The position numbers and the translations under genes were made by a program. This document shows, one piece after another, positions 35,282 through 44,325 of a DNA stretch of 64,000 nt (position 1 is its first letter; every line of letters begins with the position of its first letter). The notes below the pieces were generated by a model. The model saw nothing but the letters and a program-made list of their open reading frames with translations, ran no database searches and was not told the origin of the DNA. Origin of the DNA: Candidatus Protochlamydia naegleriophila (GTDB taxonomy: Bacteria; Chlamydiota; Chlamydiia; Chlamydiales; Parachlamydiaceae). The DNA is taken from positions 62,001 through 126,000 of the forward strand of contig NZ_LN879502.1 of the NCBI RefSeq assembly GCF_001499655.1, read 5' to 3'.

Positions 35282-36325
35282 ATGAATAATTCTTTAATCG
35301 CATCAATTCCGGACTTACATTTTTCTCACCCAGCCGTTAAAACTGCTCTGACAAGAAGGCCTCGACGCAATCGTCGAACGGCTGCACTTCGTGGACTTGT
35401 TCAAGAGACTCATTTGCATCCAAGCCAATTGATTGCACCTGTTTTTATTTTGGAGGGCGACAATCGCCGACAAGAAATTAAAAGCATGCCAGGCATTTCC
35501 CGTTATTCAGTGGATCTTTTGATTGAGGAAGCAACAGCATTGTATGAGTTGGGCATTCGCGCCATCGATCTCTTTTGTTATACGCCAAACGAAAAAAAAG
35601 ATGCCCAAGCTTCGGAGGCTATTAGGCCAGGTAATCTTCTCCAGACTGCATTAAGGCGTTTAAGGCAAGAGTTGCCCGACATGTGCCTCATGGTCGATGT
35701 AGCTCTCGATCCTTTTACCGATCATGGCCATGACGGAATTGTGAATGAGCAGGGGGAGATTGACAATGATCTGACTTTGCCAGTTTTGGCGCAGATGTCT
35801 CTTTTAGCGGCAGAAGCCGGGGCTGACATCGTGGCTCCGAGTGATATGATGGATGGAAGAGTGGCTTATATTAGGCAGATTCTTGATCAGGGCGGCCACC
35901 AGCATGTTGGCATTTTGTCCTATACGGCTAAGTATGCATCTGCCTTTTATGGACCTTTTAGAGACGCCCTTCATTCGGCCCCAAAATTTGGGGATAAAAA
36001 GACTTATCAAATGAATCCGGCTAACAGCCGCGAAGCTCTCTTAGAGTGTCAATTAGACGAGCAAGAAGGGGCAGATCTGATTTTGGTTAAGCCGGCTCTC
36101 CCTTATTTGGACGTGATTGTCAAGATCAAAGAACAGACGGCGCTTCCAGTTGGTGCTTATCACGTGAGCGGAGAGTATGCCATGGTGATGGCCGCGGCTC
36201 AAAATGGCTGGCTGGATGCGGATCGCGTTTTTGAAGAATCGCTTTTGTCGATTAAGCGAGCGGGTGCGGACTTTATTTTAACTTATGCGGCTCGTCGAGT
36301 GGCTGAATATCAGCGCAAGCGATGA
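35282..36325 (+). CDS. hemB: delta-aminolevulinic acid dehydratase (porphobilinogen synthase)
   Basis: The 347-residue enzyme joins two 5-aminolevulinate molecules into porphobilinogen for haem. Active-site lysines are in LSYTAKYASAFYGPFRDA and LILVKPALPYLD. The metal site reads MVDVALDPFTDHGHDG, with aspartate and alanine in place of the zinc-binding cysteines, so this is a Mg-dependent form as in other chlamydiae. GAGG six bases before ATG 35282 supports the start. In Chlamydia, hemB is next to nqrA and near greA; here all three are present but spread over about 20 kb. Confidence 0.96.
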   Translation: MNNSLIASIPDLHFSHPAVKTALTRRPRRNRRTAALRGLVQETHLHPSQLIAPVFILEGDNRRQEIKSMPGISRYSVDLLIEEATALYELGIRAIDLFCYTPNEKKDAQASEAIRPGNLLQTALRRLRQELPDMCLMVDVALDPFTDHGHDGIVNEQGEIDNDLTLPVLAQMSLLAAEAGADIVAPSDMMDGRVAYIRQILDQGGHQHVGILSYTAKYASAFYGPFRDALHSAPKFGDKKTYQMNPANSREALLECQLDEQEGADLILVKPALPYLDVIVKIKEQTALPVGAYHVSGEYAMVMAAAQNGWLDADRVFEESLLSIKRAGADFILTYAARRVAEYQRKR

Positions 36326-36340
36326 GGGGTAGTTTAGTTA

Positions 36341-36384
36341 ATCAACCTAAATTTCGATGAGTACAATCTGAAATTTAGGTTGAT
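36341..36384. terminator. long hairpin between convergent hemB and the 615-residue gene
   Basis: ATCAACCTAAATTTC (36341-36355) pairs perfectly over 15 bases with GAAATTTAGGTTGAT (36370-36384). There is no U-tract on either side, but the position between convergent genes suits a shared transcript end. Confidence 0.6.
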
Positions 36385-36419
36385 AAAGGCCCTAGGGAGG
36401 TTGAATTAAATTACTTATT

Positions 36420-38267
36420 TTAATTGTAATTTTGAAATAAAACAAGAGCGGGTTTTAAAGAAGGACTTGAATGCATGAGAGAAAGGGCTTTTTGTTGTTC
36501 TCTACATGTTTTTGCAATTTCCTTATATAAATCTTTTAAAATAATAAACGTCGAAGGAGATGAATTTTGGATAGACAGAAAAGGCATCGATTTCTTGTTT
36601 AAGACTTCTAAAGTTTCTGCAATGCTTGCCTTTGTCTGTTTAAAATGATGCGTCATTAGAGAGAAAATTTCTAAGTTTTGGTGTGTTTTTTCTATTTTAC
36701 TTAATGCAAGATCTCTTATTTTTTCTTGCTCTAGATCAATGATTTCTTCTTTCTGCTCTAATGCAAAGATGGCTTTTTGCAGATATCCTTTGCTAATTTT
36801 ATAATCTTGATAATTTTTCTCAATCGAAGAAGAAGGTTGTGTAAGGATTTGATGTCTAAAAAAAGCATATAAACATTGCGCTGTACAAGTGCCTTTCTGT
36901 TGAACTGGTTCGTATAACAAGGGATTTTCAGCTTTATAGCTGATTTGTTTACCTTGATTTAATTTATCATTTAAAAATGTATAGACAGGATCAAAAGAAT
37001 GATAACATTGATGAGATTCAGTCAAATTTTTTAAATCTGCCCAAAAAGTAGGATTTAAAGAGTCAATTGAAATTTGATTTAGTTGGTAAAAAGTTTGATA
37101 ATAAGAGGAACCCTCTAATTTAAAATGCCAGCGGTCGCTGCTTAAACCTGTGTTATATAAGTAAACTGTAGCCTTATCCTGGCTCTCTTTTTTTAAACAT
37201 AGAAGAGTTGCATGCCCTGCTGTTTCAATGGGATATAAAAATAAATCTCCGGCTTTTAAATCCTCAATTTTAGAATAAATTGTATTTTCATTATTCCTTT
37301 CAGTTTCTTTTACGGTATAGAGGGCTTGATCTAGAGACTTTGCCATTTTTATGAACAAATTATAATCAATTTGATGGTTCGTCAATTCAAAATTTTGAGT
37401 TATTTGTTGTAATGCATGACAAAATATGGGCATGCTATATTCTAGTAACCACAATTCTCCATCTTCGTATTCTTCTAAGTGATTAAAATTTGCTTTATCT
37501 AAGAAAAAATTGTAGTTAATCTTTGCATTAGTGTAGGCACACTGAAAATCGATATCTTTTTTCATTCGAAATTCTGAATATAAGCAGGTTGTATTTTCAA
37601 AAAAGAAATGAATAAGGTCTCTACACTCTTCATCATCTTCGTAAATAGAAATAAAAAGAAGCTTATCTTCTTTAGTTAATGATTTATTGAGAACAACCAT
37701 GGACTTTTCTTCTAAAAGAAACGACTCTTTTAGAGCATGAAATTTTAAACTCTTAAAAATTGACGTGTATTTTTTAAAATAACATTCAATTTGAGCTAAA
37801 TCATTCTTAAATAATGACAAAGTTAAATCGTAGACAAGTTCACGATCATCTTTGACGAGTTCTGGTACCCATTTTCTATAAAAATTTACAAGTAAAGAGT
37901 CACTGAGAGCTTGAGCAAGAAAGTTTTCTAAAATTATTTCAAAGTCCTCTTCAATTAAAAGGTTAAAAAAAATCTCTTTTGCGGCAATAGCATTGCCGCT
38001 TTTTAACTCTTTTGCTAGTAAAGAGGCGACTTTGAAATAATCTTTAGTCTCTAAGCAAAATTGAATCTGTTGATCTATACTTTTCTCAGCTATTTTTGTA
38101 ATTTTCCTTATCACCCGTTTATTTTTTTTTGTATTTATTTGAGAAGATAGCGGTAATTGACAATTAGAAAAAAGGGGAACTGTAACAGCGGAAGTTGAAA
38201 ATTCTGGATTTTGAAAGTAAATAGGCGAAGAATTTAAATCAGAATTGAAATTAAAATAATTAACCAT
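36420..38267 (-). CDS. large hypothetical protein with possible hydrolase motifs
   Basis: A 615-residue, AT-rich gene unlike its neighbours in composition. The N-terminal 300 residues are helical. Around residues 340-380 is KAGDLFLYPIETAGHATLLC followed by VYLYNTGLSSDRWH; about 80 residues later comes PVQQKGTCTAQCLYAFFRHQ. The order GHA, then YNTG, then GTC next to a helix resembles the His, Asp/Asn, Cys order of CE-clan cysteine hydrolases (YopJ, Ulp1). I recall similar segments in other amoebal chlamydiae but cannot name the family. The C-terminal 150 residues are helical. A good ribosome site (AAAGG) precedes the ATG. There is no signal peptide. A secreted effector is plausible, not shown. 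Confidence 0.75.
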   Translation of the reverse strand: MVNYFNFNSDLNSSPIYFQNPEFSTSAVTVPLFSNCQLPLSSQINTKKNKRVIRKITKIAEKSIDQQIQFCLETKDYFKVASLLAKELKSGNAIAAKEIFFNLLIEEDFEIILENFLAQALSDSLLVNFYRKWVPELVKDDRELVYDLTLSLFKNDLAQIECYFKKYTSIFKSLKFHALKESFLLEEKSMVVLNKSLTKEDKLLFISIYEDDEECRDLIHFFFENTTCLYSEFRMKKDIDFQCAYTNAKINYNFFLDKANFNHLEEYEDGELWLLEYSMPIFCHALQQITQNFELTNHQIDYNLFIKMAKSLDQALYTVKETERNNENTIYSKIEDLKAGDLFLYPIETAGHATLLCLKKESQDKATVYLYNTGLSSDRWHFKLEGSSYYQTFYQLNQISIDSLNPTFWADLKNLTESHQCYHSFDPVYTFLNDKLNQGKQISYKAENPLLYEPVQQKGTCTAQCLYAFFRHQILTQPSSSIEKNYQDYKISKGYLQKAIFALEQKEEIIDLEQEKIRDLALSKIEKTHQNLEIFSLMTHHFKQTKASIAETLEVLNKKSMPFLSIQNSSPSTFIILKDLYKEIAKTCREQQKALSLMHSSPSLKPALVLFQNYN

Positions 38268-38310
38268 AATACCTTTTTGTTGATATTAAAGTAATTATTA
38301 TAATTTTAAA

Positions 38311-38340
38311 TTTAATATTTAATGTTAATTAAATATTAAA
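38311..38340. repeat. AT-only palindrome upstream of the 615-residue gene
   Basis: TTTAATATTTAA (38311-38322) and TTAAATATTAAA (38329-38340) form a perfect 12-base inverted repeat with a six-base loop, 44 bases upstream of the minus-strand start codon at 38267. Further upstream, GATCAGTTCTAGA and GATCGATTCTAGA form a near-perfect direct repeat (about 38354-38399). These may be regulator sites or AT-rich chance structure. Confidence 0.4.
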
Positions 38341-38509
38341 TTTATATTAATAAGATCAGTTCTAGATGATAATAAAATAATATGAGATCGATTCTAGAAT
38401 AAAAGGGATAGGGCGGCGTGCAGGGCGACAAAGTATAAGTGCAAGCACTGATAAATAGCACTTCTAGTTTGCTCTTCGAGGCGGTGGAGCAAATGCCATC
38501 TCTTCGAAC

Positions 38510-40684
38510 TTACTGACGATTCTGATTGATCAATTGATAGAGTTCAGTCCCCGTATAAGCACGTACACCCACATCGCGGAGCCATGCCGACATTCCATAT
38601 CCCCAACGCGTGCGGCTGCTCTTGGTGTAGAAAATATCGAGAGGCATCGAAAAGTAGAGCCCTTTATCGTGGTACGTTTGGCCGTTGATGACGTCATTGC
38701 CATTGGTATAGGTATACCAAAAGCCGATTTTCAAACCGCTTGGGAAGTAGCGCGAAATTTCTGTGCGCACGCCGACATCATCCGCTAAAAATTTACCGGC
38801 ACTGATTTTAAATTCCAGGGCTGTGCATTTCCAGTCGTAGTAAAGGTTGAGAAAGTATTGTGATCCAATAAATTTGACGTAGTGGGGCTCAAAACCGTGG
38901 AGCTGCCGAACTCTGTTGGTAAAGCCGATTCCTTCCGGGGTTCTCTTTTTTAAGATGGCGAAATCCATTCCAATAGCCCACGAAGAATTGACGGGATAAT
39001 AGAGCCATTCGCCACCCACGCCCCCATATTCCTGCTCTAGCAGACCAAGCGTCAAACGCGTATACCATCCTCGCCCCCAATTCCACACTTTCTCGACATA
39101 GGCTTCGTCAACTGTGATCGATTTTTGCTGGAAATAAGTGATGATGTCAGTGCGTACGTTGATTAATTGCGAGGGGTTAAGGCGGTCGACGCTATGGATG
39201 TCATGCAAATTTGAGAAAATAAAATAGCCAAATTTGATCGAATAGTAAATGTTTTCTGGAAGAAAGCCATTGACAGCCAGGGTCAAGCCCAATGCATATT
39301 TAAATTTACCCCGCGAGCTACCAAATAAAGTGTGGGTTTTGGGAAGGAGTTCAAGATTCAACCATTCCCTTTTCTTTTTAAAAAGAAGCTTGGATTCAAA
39401 AACATTGGGGTAGCTCACTTCGCAGACAGGAGTCAAGATGTTGAGTTCATACCGGCCAATCGCCTGGACTTGAAAAAGCCGGACAAAGCTCATGTTGTAG
39501 TGGTATTCCTGAATGAGGGCTGGCACAGCATCGATGACAATGATCACCTTATCGATATTCTCAGGAGTCAAAGCCACCAGGAGGGCATTAAAGCGATCTC
39601 TCAAGAGGCGTTCTTCTCGATACACCATGTTGACGATTTTCAGGCGCAAGACTGTGCTTTCATCTTCATAGCTTAGCCACGCTTCGACCAAGTCAAAGCC
39701 CTGTTCCCTCATGGCAAAGCTAAAGTCCTGAATCATCACATCTTCCGGTCTCAAGCATCCCAGTGCCTGCGTATTGACAGGGGCTTTATACGGCATGGGG
39801 TCGGCAAGCTTGGGGAGCATTCCTTTTGTGCTGCCAAAATTGAAAAAAGAGGAGGCTGTGAAGGCGACGGCATCGCCTCTTATATAGGACAGAGATAGAT
39901 CGATCGAGTCCCATAACCGGTATTTAACGCCAATGTTCCACGGGGTATGCTTGACCCGCCCCTTTGGGTGCCTTTCATAGGTTTCATCTTCATAAGGGAT
40001 GGCATCGTATTCTAAAACAAATGCAAGGCTTTGAAGGTAAGACCAGCACAACTTGCGAAACGGAAACCAGGTCATCCCGCCGAACCACTTGTGAATGCGA
40101 TGGGCTCCATAGCCCAAACTAATTTCCAGATCGTTGTCTAGCAAAACTTGAGTCAAGACGATGTAGTAGGCTTTGAAGGCCTGCGTACCCATGAAGTCTT
40201 CCATACCGATGGCAACGCCTGGAAGTTTGTAATGACTGGCTTCGGGGCTAAAAAGGGAGAGTTTGACGTTGGCTCCCTTATCGGAAAAGTCCCCGAATCC
40301 CATGGGAGTCAAAACAGGGTCGTCGACCCCTCGAAAAATGCGATAGTTACCTGTAATTTCCAGAAAATCGACCAGTTGGACGCGCAGGTTATACGTATAG
40401 TATGGAGGAACCCAAGAGTAGCCTGCGCCCACTTCTCCTTCAGCACCCATGCGAGCCGAAGGCATGCTGAAATAACCCCCTTGCAAAAGGTTATTAAAGG
40501 TCACGGGCAACCGTTCGTTATGCCTTTTATTCCAATAGTCGACAACAAGTAAGTCTTCCATCAAATTAGATTGGCTATCATCGCATGCAAAATCGATTGC
40601 AGGCAGAAAGGAGCATGCCAAGCAAGCAAAACAGCTGAAAAAGCAGAAGATGTGTTTTCGATAATCGAGCATAGGCACAAGCAT
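38510..40684 (-). CDS. YjbH-like outer-membrane/exopolysaccharide-associated protein
   Basis: The 724-residue protein has an N-terminal signal sequence (IFCFFSCFACLACSFLPAID). The rest is rich in amphipathic beta strands with aromatic ends. The motif region GGYFSMPSARMGAEGEVGAG, with YNLRVQLVDFLEITGNYRIF and GMEDFMGTQAFKAYYIVLT, matches the YjbH (DUF940) family, beta-barrel proteins tied to exopolysaccharide export. The C-terminal 300 residues look like a barrel. There are no yjbE-G partners nearby, so its role here is uncertain. The start could be ATG 40684 or ATG 40672. Confidence 0.8.
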   Translation of the reverse strand: MLVPMLDYRKHIFCFFSCFACLACSFLPAIDFACDDSQSNLMEDLLVVDYWNKRHNERLPVTFNNLLQGGYFSMPSARMGAEGEVGAGYSWVPPYYTYNLRVQLVDFLEITGNYRIFRGVDDPVLTPMGFGDFSDKGANVKLSLFSPEASHYKLPGVAIGMEDFMGTQAFKAYYIVLTQVLLDNDLEISLGYGAHRIHKWFGGMTWFPFRKLCWSYLQSLAFVLEYDAIPYEDETYERHPKGRVKHTPWNIGVKYRLWDSIDLSLSYIRGDAVAFTASSFFNFGSTKGMLPKLADPMPYKAPVNTQALGCLRPEDVMIQDFSFAMREQGFDLVEAWLSYEDESTVLRLKIVNMVYREERLLRDRFNALLVALTPENIDKVIIVIDAVPALIQEYHYNMSFVRLFQVQAIGRYELNILTPVCEVSYPNVFESKLLFKKKREWLNLELLPKTHTLFGSSRGKFKYALGLTLAVNGFLPENIYYSIKFGYFIFSNLHDIHSVDRLNPSQLINVRTDIITYFQQKSITVDEAYVEKVWNWGRGWYTRLTLGLLEQEYGGVGGEWLYYPVNSSWAIGMDFAILKKRTPEGIGFTNRVRQLHGFEPHYVKFIGSQYFLNLYYDWKCTALEFKISAGKFLADDVGVRTEISRYFPSGLKIGFWYTYTNGNDVINGQTYHDKGLYFSMPLDIFYTKSSRTRWGYGMSAWLRDVGVRAYTGTELYQLINQNRQ

Positions 40685-40702
40685 TGCTAATAGTGCGAGC
40701 TT

Positions 40703-40748
40703 AGAGAGCGTTCACAAATCATCTCATTGTGCTTTGCGAATACCCTCT
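40703..40748. repeat. short palindrome, probably family A-related
   Basis: AGAGAGCGTTCACAAAT at the left and AGAGGGTATTCGCAAAG read inward from the right form a 46-bp imperfect palindrome just upstream of the YjbH-like gene. The ends share the AGAGRG start of family A elements. The GTTCACAAAT core also appears in the terminator at 63494. Confidence 0.5.
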
Positions 40749-40802
40749 TAATGGCTAGTGAGTGGTTTAAGTCATTGTGTTAAAGAAGGAAGAGAATACG
40801 TA

Positions 40803-40838
40803 GGGAGTTGCTTTAAAGCAAGAATTAATCCAACCAAT
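40803..40838. repeat. left copy of a 36-bp exact direct repeat
   Basis: The 36 bases beginning GGGAGTTGCTTTAAAGCAAG are identical to 42097-42132 in the same orientation. The pair brackets the two membrane-protein genes. Inside is a 14-base palindrome, TTGCTTTAAAGCAA, a possible recombinase or regulator site. Confidence 0.85.
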
Positions 40839-40981
40839 ACGAGCCGGAAAGAGGGGATCCTATCGATTAAGTTGAACATGTGACCCATGAAATAAATATT
40901 GTTGGATTATAATATCTTTACATATGATTCACGGTTTCTTTGATGTAAGCAAAAAAATTTAAATTAACAAAGGAGCCATCT

Positions 40982-41695
40982 ATGAGCGTTCAATCTCTTT
41001 CATTATTAGAACAGCATTTTTATCCCTGCCTTATTCCTTTAGCTCATGAAATGTATGTTAAAAATTCAGATGAATTGAAGAATGTCCAATTATGCTCATT
41101 TTTACAAGAAATGGATAATCAAGAACGCACGCTTCAAGATAAACCTACCAATGCTCGCATAACGCTTGAAGAATTAGCTGAGGAGAAATGTAGGGTAGAA
41201 ATAATAAATCGATCAATTTGTCAAATCCTATTTGATCCTGTTGGTGGTGGATTTGGCGCTATTTTTGGAGGGCTAATGGGTGGGCCTATTGGAGCCGCTT
41301 TAATGGGAGGAATTGTAGGTCTTGGTGCTCACATGTTTGTGCTTGAAAATAGAGCTAGAAGACATAGTGCAATGGATGCCGGCCGACCTAGAATAAATAG
41401 AATGATAAGTAAAATAGAGAAAATCAAAGAAAAGAAATTGAATTTGGATCATACAATAGACCCAAATCAATTAAACATTGCAGAAGATTATTTACAGAGG
41501 AAAGTAGATCGTTATAATTTCTTAAAAAGTACCACCTTAACAGGGTCTTATAACTCTAGTTCTTTGGGATTCACTCATACTTATTATGATCGCGATGGAA
41601 ATTATCATATTAGCGGAACCATACAAACCCATCATCCATACCGAGTAGCTAACGGAACTGTTTACGAAACAAGGACTCATCATTTTAATCAATAA
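40982..41695 (+). CDS. hypothetical membrane protein with glycine-rich hydrophobic hairpin
   Basis: A 237-residue protein. Residues 1-85 are polar and helical. A strongly hydrophobic, glycine-rich stretch of about 35 residues follows (GGGFGAIFGGLMGGPIGAAL and onward), long enough for a tight two-helix hairpin. The C-terminus is basic then Tyr/His-rich (YYDRDGNYHISGTIQTHHPY). There is no signal peptide. A paired hydrophobic segment without a signal sequence is the pattern of chlamydial inclusion-membrane (Inc) proteins, but the glycine-zipper look also suits pore-forming or lysis proteins. AAAGGAG before the ATG supports the start. It pairs with the next gene. Confidence 0.7.
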   Translation: MSVQSLSLLEQHFYPCLIPLAHEMYVKNSDELKNVQLCSFLQEMDNQERTLQDKPTNARITLEELAEEKCRVEIINRSICQILFDPVGGGFGAIFGGLMGGPIGAALMGGIVGLGAHMFVLENRARRHSAMDAGRPRINRMISKIEKIKEKKLNLDHTIDPNQLNIAEDYLQRKVDRYNFLKSTTLTGSYNSSSLGFTHTYYDRDGNYHISGTIQTHHPYRVANGTVYETRTHHFNQ

Positions 41696-41705
41696 GGAAC
41701 CATTT

Positions 41706-42035
41706 ATGAATATAGAAAGAATAAAAGATCACTGCATGGCTTCTGCGTATGGAGTAGCTGGATTAGTATCAACCGGGATATTTTGTGCGATTGTTGTTAA
41801 GAATATAGATATAATTGCTAAAGGAGTTTTCTCTCAAATCAGCAAGACAGATTTCGTCCCGTTATTGATTCTTAATGTCATAGGAATGGCTACATGTTTG
41901 TTATTGGCAAAACGAATAGCAAGCATATTTCTTGGTAGAGCCATGGCGATTTTCGATAACGGTAGATCTGCTCCTTTCCCAGAATGGGCTAACTTTAGCC
42001 AAATTGTTCTTTTAAGATTAAATCACTGCCAATAG
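41706..42035 (+). CDS. small two-helix membrane protein
   Basis: A 109-residue protein with two hydrophobic segments, AYGVAGLVSTGIFCAIVV (about 14-31) and FVPLLILNVIGMATCLLLA (about 49-68), joined by a polar loop. No family is recognised. It begins ten bases after the previous stop with AAGGA as ribosome site, so the two form an operon. The spacing of its helices is also Inc-like. Both genes lie between the 36-bp direct repeats. Confidence 0.65.
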   Translation: MNIERIKDHCMASAYGVAGLVSTGIFCAIVVKNIDIIAKGVFSQISKTDFVPLLILNVIGMATCLLLAKRIASIFLGRAMAIFDNGRSAPFPEWANFSQIVLLRLNHCQ

Positions 42036-42096
42036 ACATTAATAGGATATGAAAAAGAAAATATCTTTTCTTCTTTTATTTGCCTGACTCACATCT

Positions 42097-42132
42097 GGGA
42101 GTTGCTTTAAAGCAAGAATTAATCCAACCAAT
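42097..42132. repeat. right copy of the 36-bp exact direct repeat
   Basis: Identical to 40803-40838 in the same orientation; the centres are 1294 bases apart. Flanking bases differ on both sides of both copies, so the repeat boundaries are sharp. Confidence 0.85.
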
Positions 42133-42244
42133 TCAAAGAGGTTCTTTAGAGCAAAGGAGTACTTTCGCTCTATCGAATTCTAATTGGGATCCTTGACTGA
42201 AAGAATGAAGAATTTGGCAGCCAAGGACTCAATTTTGGGAAACT

Positions 42245-44122
42245 TTAACTTTTTTGTTGAGCTCTTTTCAATTCATCAATTCTTTCGAGCCCTTGCCTGG
42301 CATCAAATTGAAGTTTAGAATTGCGAGGAGCGTGCTTGCTTATGATTTGATAACAACTCTGCGCATGGTTGAGATTTTTTTTGAGTTTTCCCTTTCCTAA
42401 GAGGTAGTCATCGGCGATTGCTTGAAGAGTTTCTAGCTCTTTTATATCTTGAGTTAAAGTGTAGAGTGTTTCTTGAATTTTTATCGCAACTGAAGGATCA
42501 ATGTCTCTTGCTACTAGGCCGCCAAATGACCAATAGCTACTTTCAAATGACTGACGAAAATCTTTAAGATCTTTAACAGCCTGTTCTTTGTGGCTTGGTT
42601 CAATCGCACTCAGCGCCAATGCTAAATCGCAGAAATGAAAGACTTTTGAAGCTTCCGGAGAAGATTTAAGTTCACCGGTTTGTTTTTCAAGCTCATTTGT
42701 GATGTCTGCAATCGCTTGTTGTGCTTCAGAGAAAAGCGGTACAAACTCTTTTAAGGCGAGAGCCGCCTGTTTGGTTTGATCTAAAGAGACTTTAATGGTG
42801 TAAGTTAATTCAGTTGTCGTCACAGACAAGGAAGGTATTTGAAGAAGAGAGGCTGAAAAATCAACCTTCGTCGTATGTCCAGATTGTTCCTGCTCGATCA
42901 GTGACGTTTTTAGCGTCGAGGCTAATGGATTTAAGAGGTTGGAATTGAAAGTGCTCTTGCTCTCTCTGCTTATGGCTTCCCCAACTTCTTTAACATGAAC
43001 GTTGAGCGAAGGAGCCTTAAATAGGTGATAATTCAACTGAGCGTTTTCTTCGTGTATTGGTTCGGCTAGCTTGGAAGGGGTGTGAAAATCATAAATCTGT
43101 TGATGATCTTTAAATTCCCGTGCTTCAACTTCCATTCCAACGGCATGATGAAGGGCCAGATTTTTTAATCCTTCAATGCCTCGAAGGTCACCATGGCGTG
43201 CTTGCAGGCTGTAAATTTCTCGAGCTATATCGGGCGATTGGCTATGCGTACCGAGCCCATTCCACCAATTCCTAATGCTATTTTGCACATCATTAATGAC
43301 TTTCTTATTGCGCATCATTTGAGCTCCGAAAGCGGAGCCTCCCAAAAGCGTTAATGCATCCGCTAAACTTGCGGAGTGATAATTGATGGCTGCTTTACCG
43401 TAGTGATGAATCAATCCAAATAGATGAAGCTCGTCCAACAGTTCTTTTTTGACAACTAATTGCTCCGATTGCTCCGAATGTTGAGCTTCCAGCTGCTCTA
43501 AAAGAGAGGCATAGGCTTTTAATCCCACATCTTTAGTGTTATTGTCTTTGAGCCACTCATTTGCAAGAGGACGCAGTAAAGCAATGGCCAATTCTTTGTC
43601 GTAATAGGCTAAATAAGTTGCAAGTTTAATGCCTTCTGCGGGACGAGCTTTCGCATGCGTTTCAAATAACTGGAAGAGACTGTTTTTTAAATCTCCTTGA
43701 TAGTTAATGCCTTGAAGCACGGCAATTTCGTTTAATATGTCATTTAATTCTTTAGCCGTTAAAGAAGGCTTTTGCGCCGCTTCAACAATCCACTCTTCAA
43801 GTTTACTTTGAGCCGCGGAGTCTTTAAGCTGTGCTAATATAAGCGTTTTATCAAGTAATTCATCTTCTTGTACAAATACTCTGTCCAGACAGTCTTTAAT
43901 TTTAGCGATGACTTTTTCATCTAAAGAAGATTCTGTATTTAATAGTAAAAGATTGTTGAGATGTTTTTTAAATTCTACATTGGGATCTGAAATTTGCTTA
44001 AACCAGCTCATACTAACAGAAACGAGACGGGACAATCTCCCTTGCTGATTTTTTTCCGCAACTTCTTGGGCTGCAGATTCTAGCCCCTGTATTTCCTGTT
44101 GCATGTTGATTGAAGGGATCAT
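42245..44122 (-). CDS. large helical hypothetical protein
   Basis: A protein of about 625 residues that starts MIPSINMQQEIQGLESAAQE. It is helical almost throughout, rich in Glu, Gln, Lys and Leu, with coiled-coil-like stretches (for example ITNELEKQTGELKSSPEASK near 480). No membrane segment, signal peptide or known motif is visible. ATG 44122 is preferred because AAGGAA lies six bases before it and would be too close for the ATG at 44128. Size and lack of family are typical of lineage-specific effector candidates, which is inference. Confidence 0.7.
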   Translation of the reverse strand: MIPSINMQQEIQGLESAAQEVAEKNQQGRLSRLVSVSMSWFKQISDPNVEFKKHLNNLLLLNTESSLDEKVIAKIKDCLDRVFVQEDELLDKTLILAQLKDSAAQSKLEEWIVEAAQKPSLTAKELNDILNEIAVLQGINYQGDLKNSLFQLFETHAKARPAEGIKLATYLAYYDKELAIALLRPLANEWLKDNNTKDVGLKAYASLLEQLEAQHSEQSEQLVVKKELLDELHLFGLIHHYGKAAINYHSASLADALTLLGGSAFGAQMMRNKKVINDVQNSIRNWWNGLGTHSQSPDIAREIYSLQARHGDLRGIEGLKNLALHHAVGMEVEAREFKDHQQIYDFHTPSKLAEPIHEENAQLNYHLFKAPSLNVHVKEVGEAISRESKSTFNSNLLNPLASTLKTSLIEQEQSGHTTKVDFSASLLQIPSLSVTTTELTYTIKVSLDQTKQAALALKEFVPLFSEAQQAIADITNELEKQTGELKSSPEASKVFHFCDLALALSAIEPSHKEQAVKDLKDFRQSFESSYWSFGGLVARDIDPSVAIKIQETLYTLTQDIKELETLQAIADDYLLGKGKLKKNLNHAQSCYQIISKHAPRNSKLQFDARQGLERIDELKRAQQKS

Positions 44123-44325
44123 ACTCATTTCCTTATTATTAATTTTCTTTAATCTAATTATCGTTTAGTTTGGATTTTAAATGCATTGTTTTAAGTTTAT
44201 TTCTTTTTTGTGAGTTCGAAAAAAATCTTACAGTGATTGATTATTTGTATTGAAAATAAGGTTTAGGTTATAGCCTTTGGGCTGAGAGATTCATTTTCCG
44301 AGTAAATGTGATTGACAGGTAGGTC

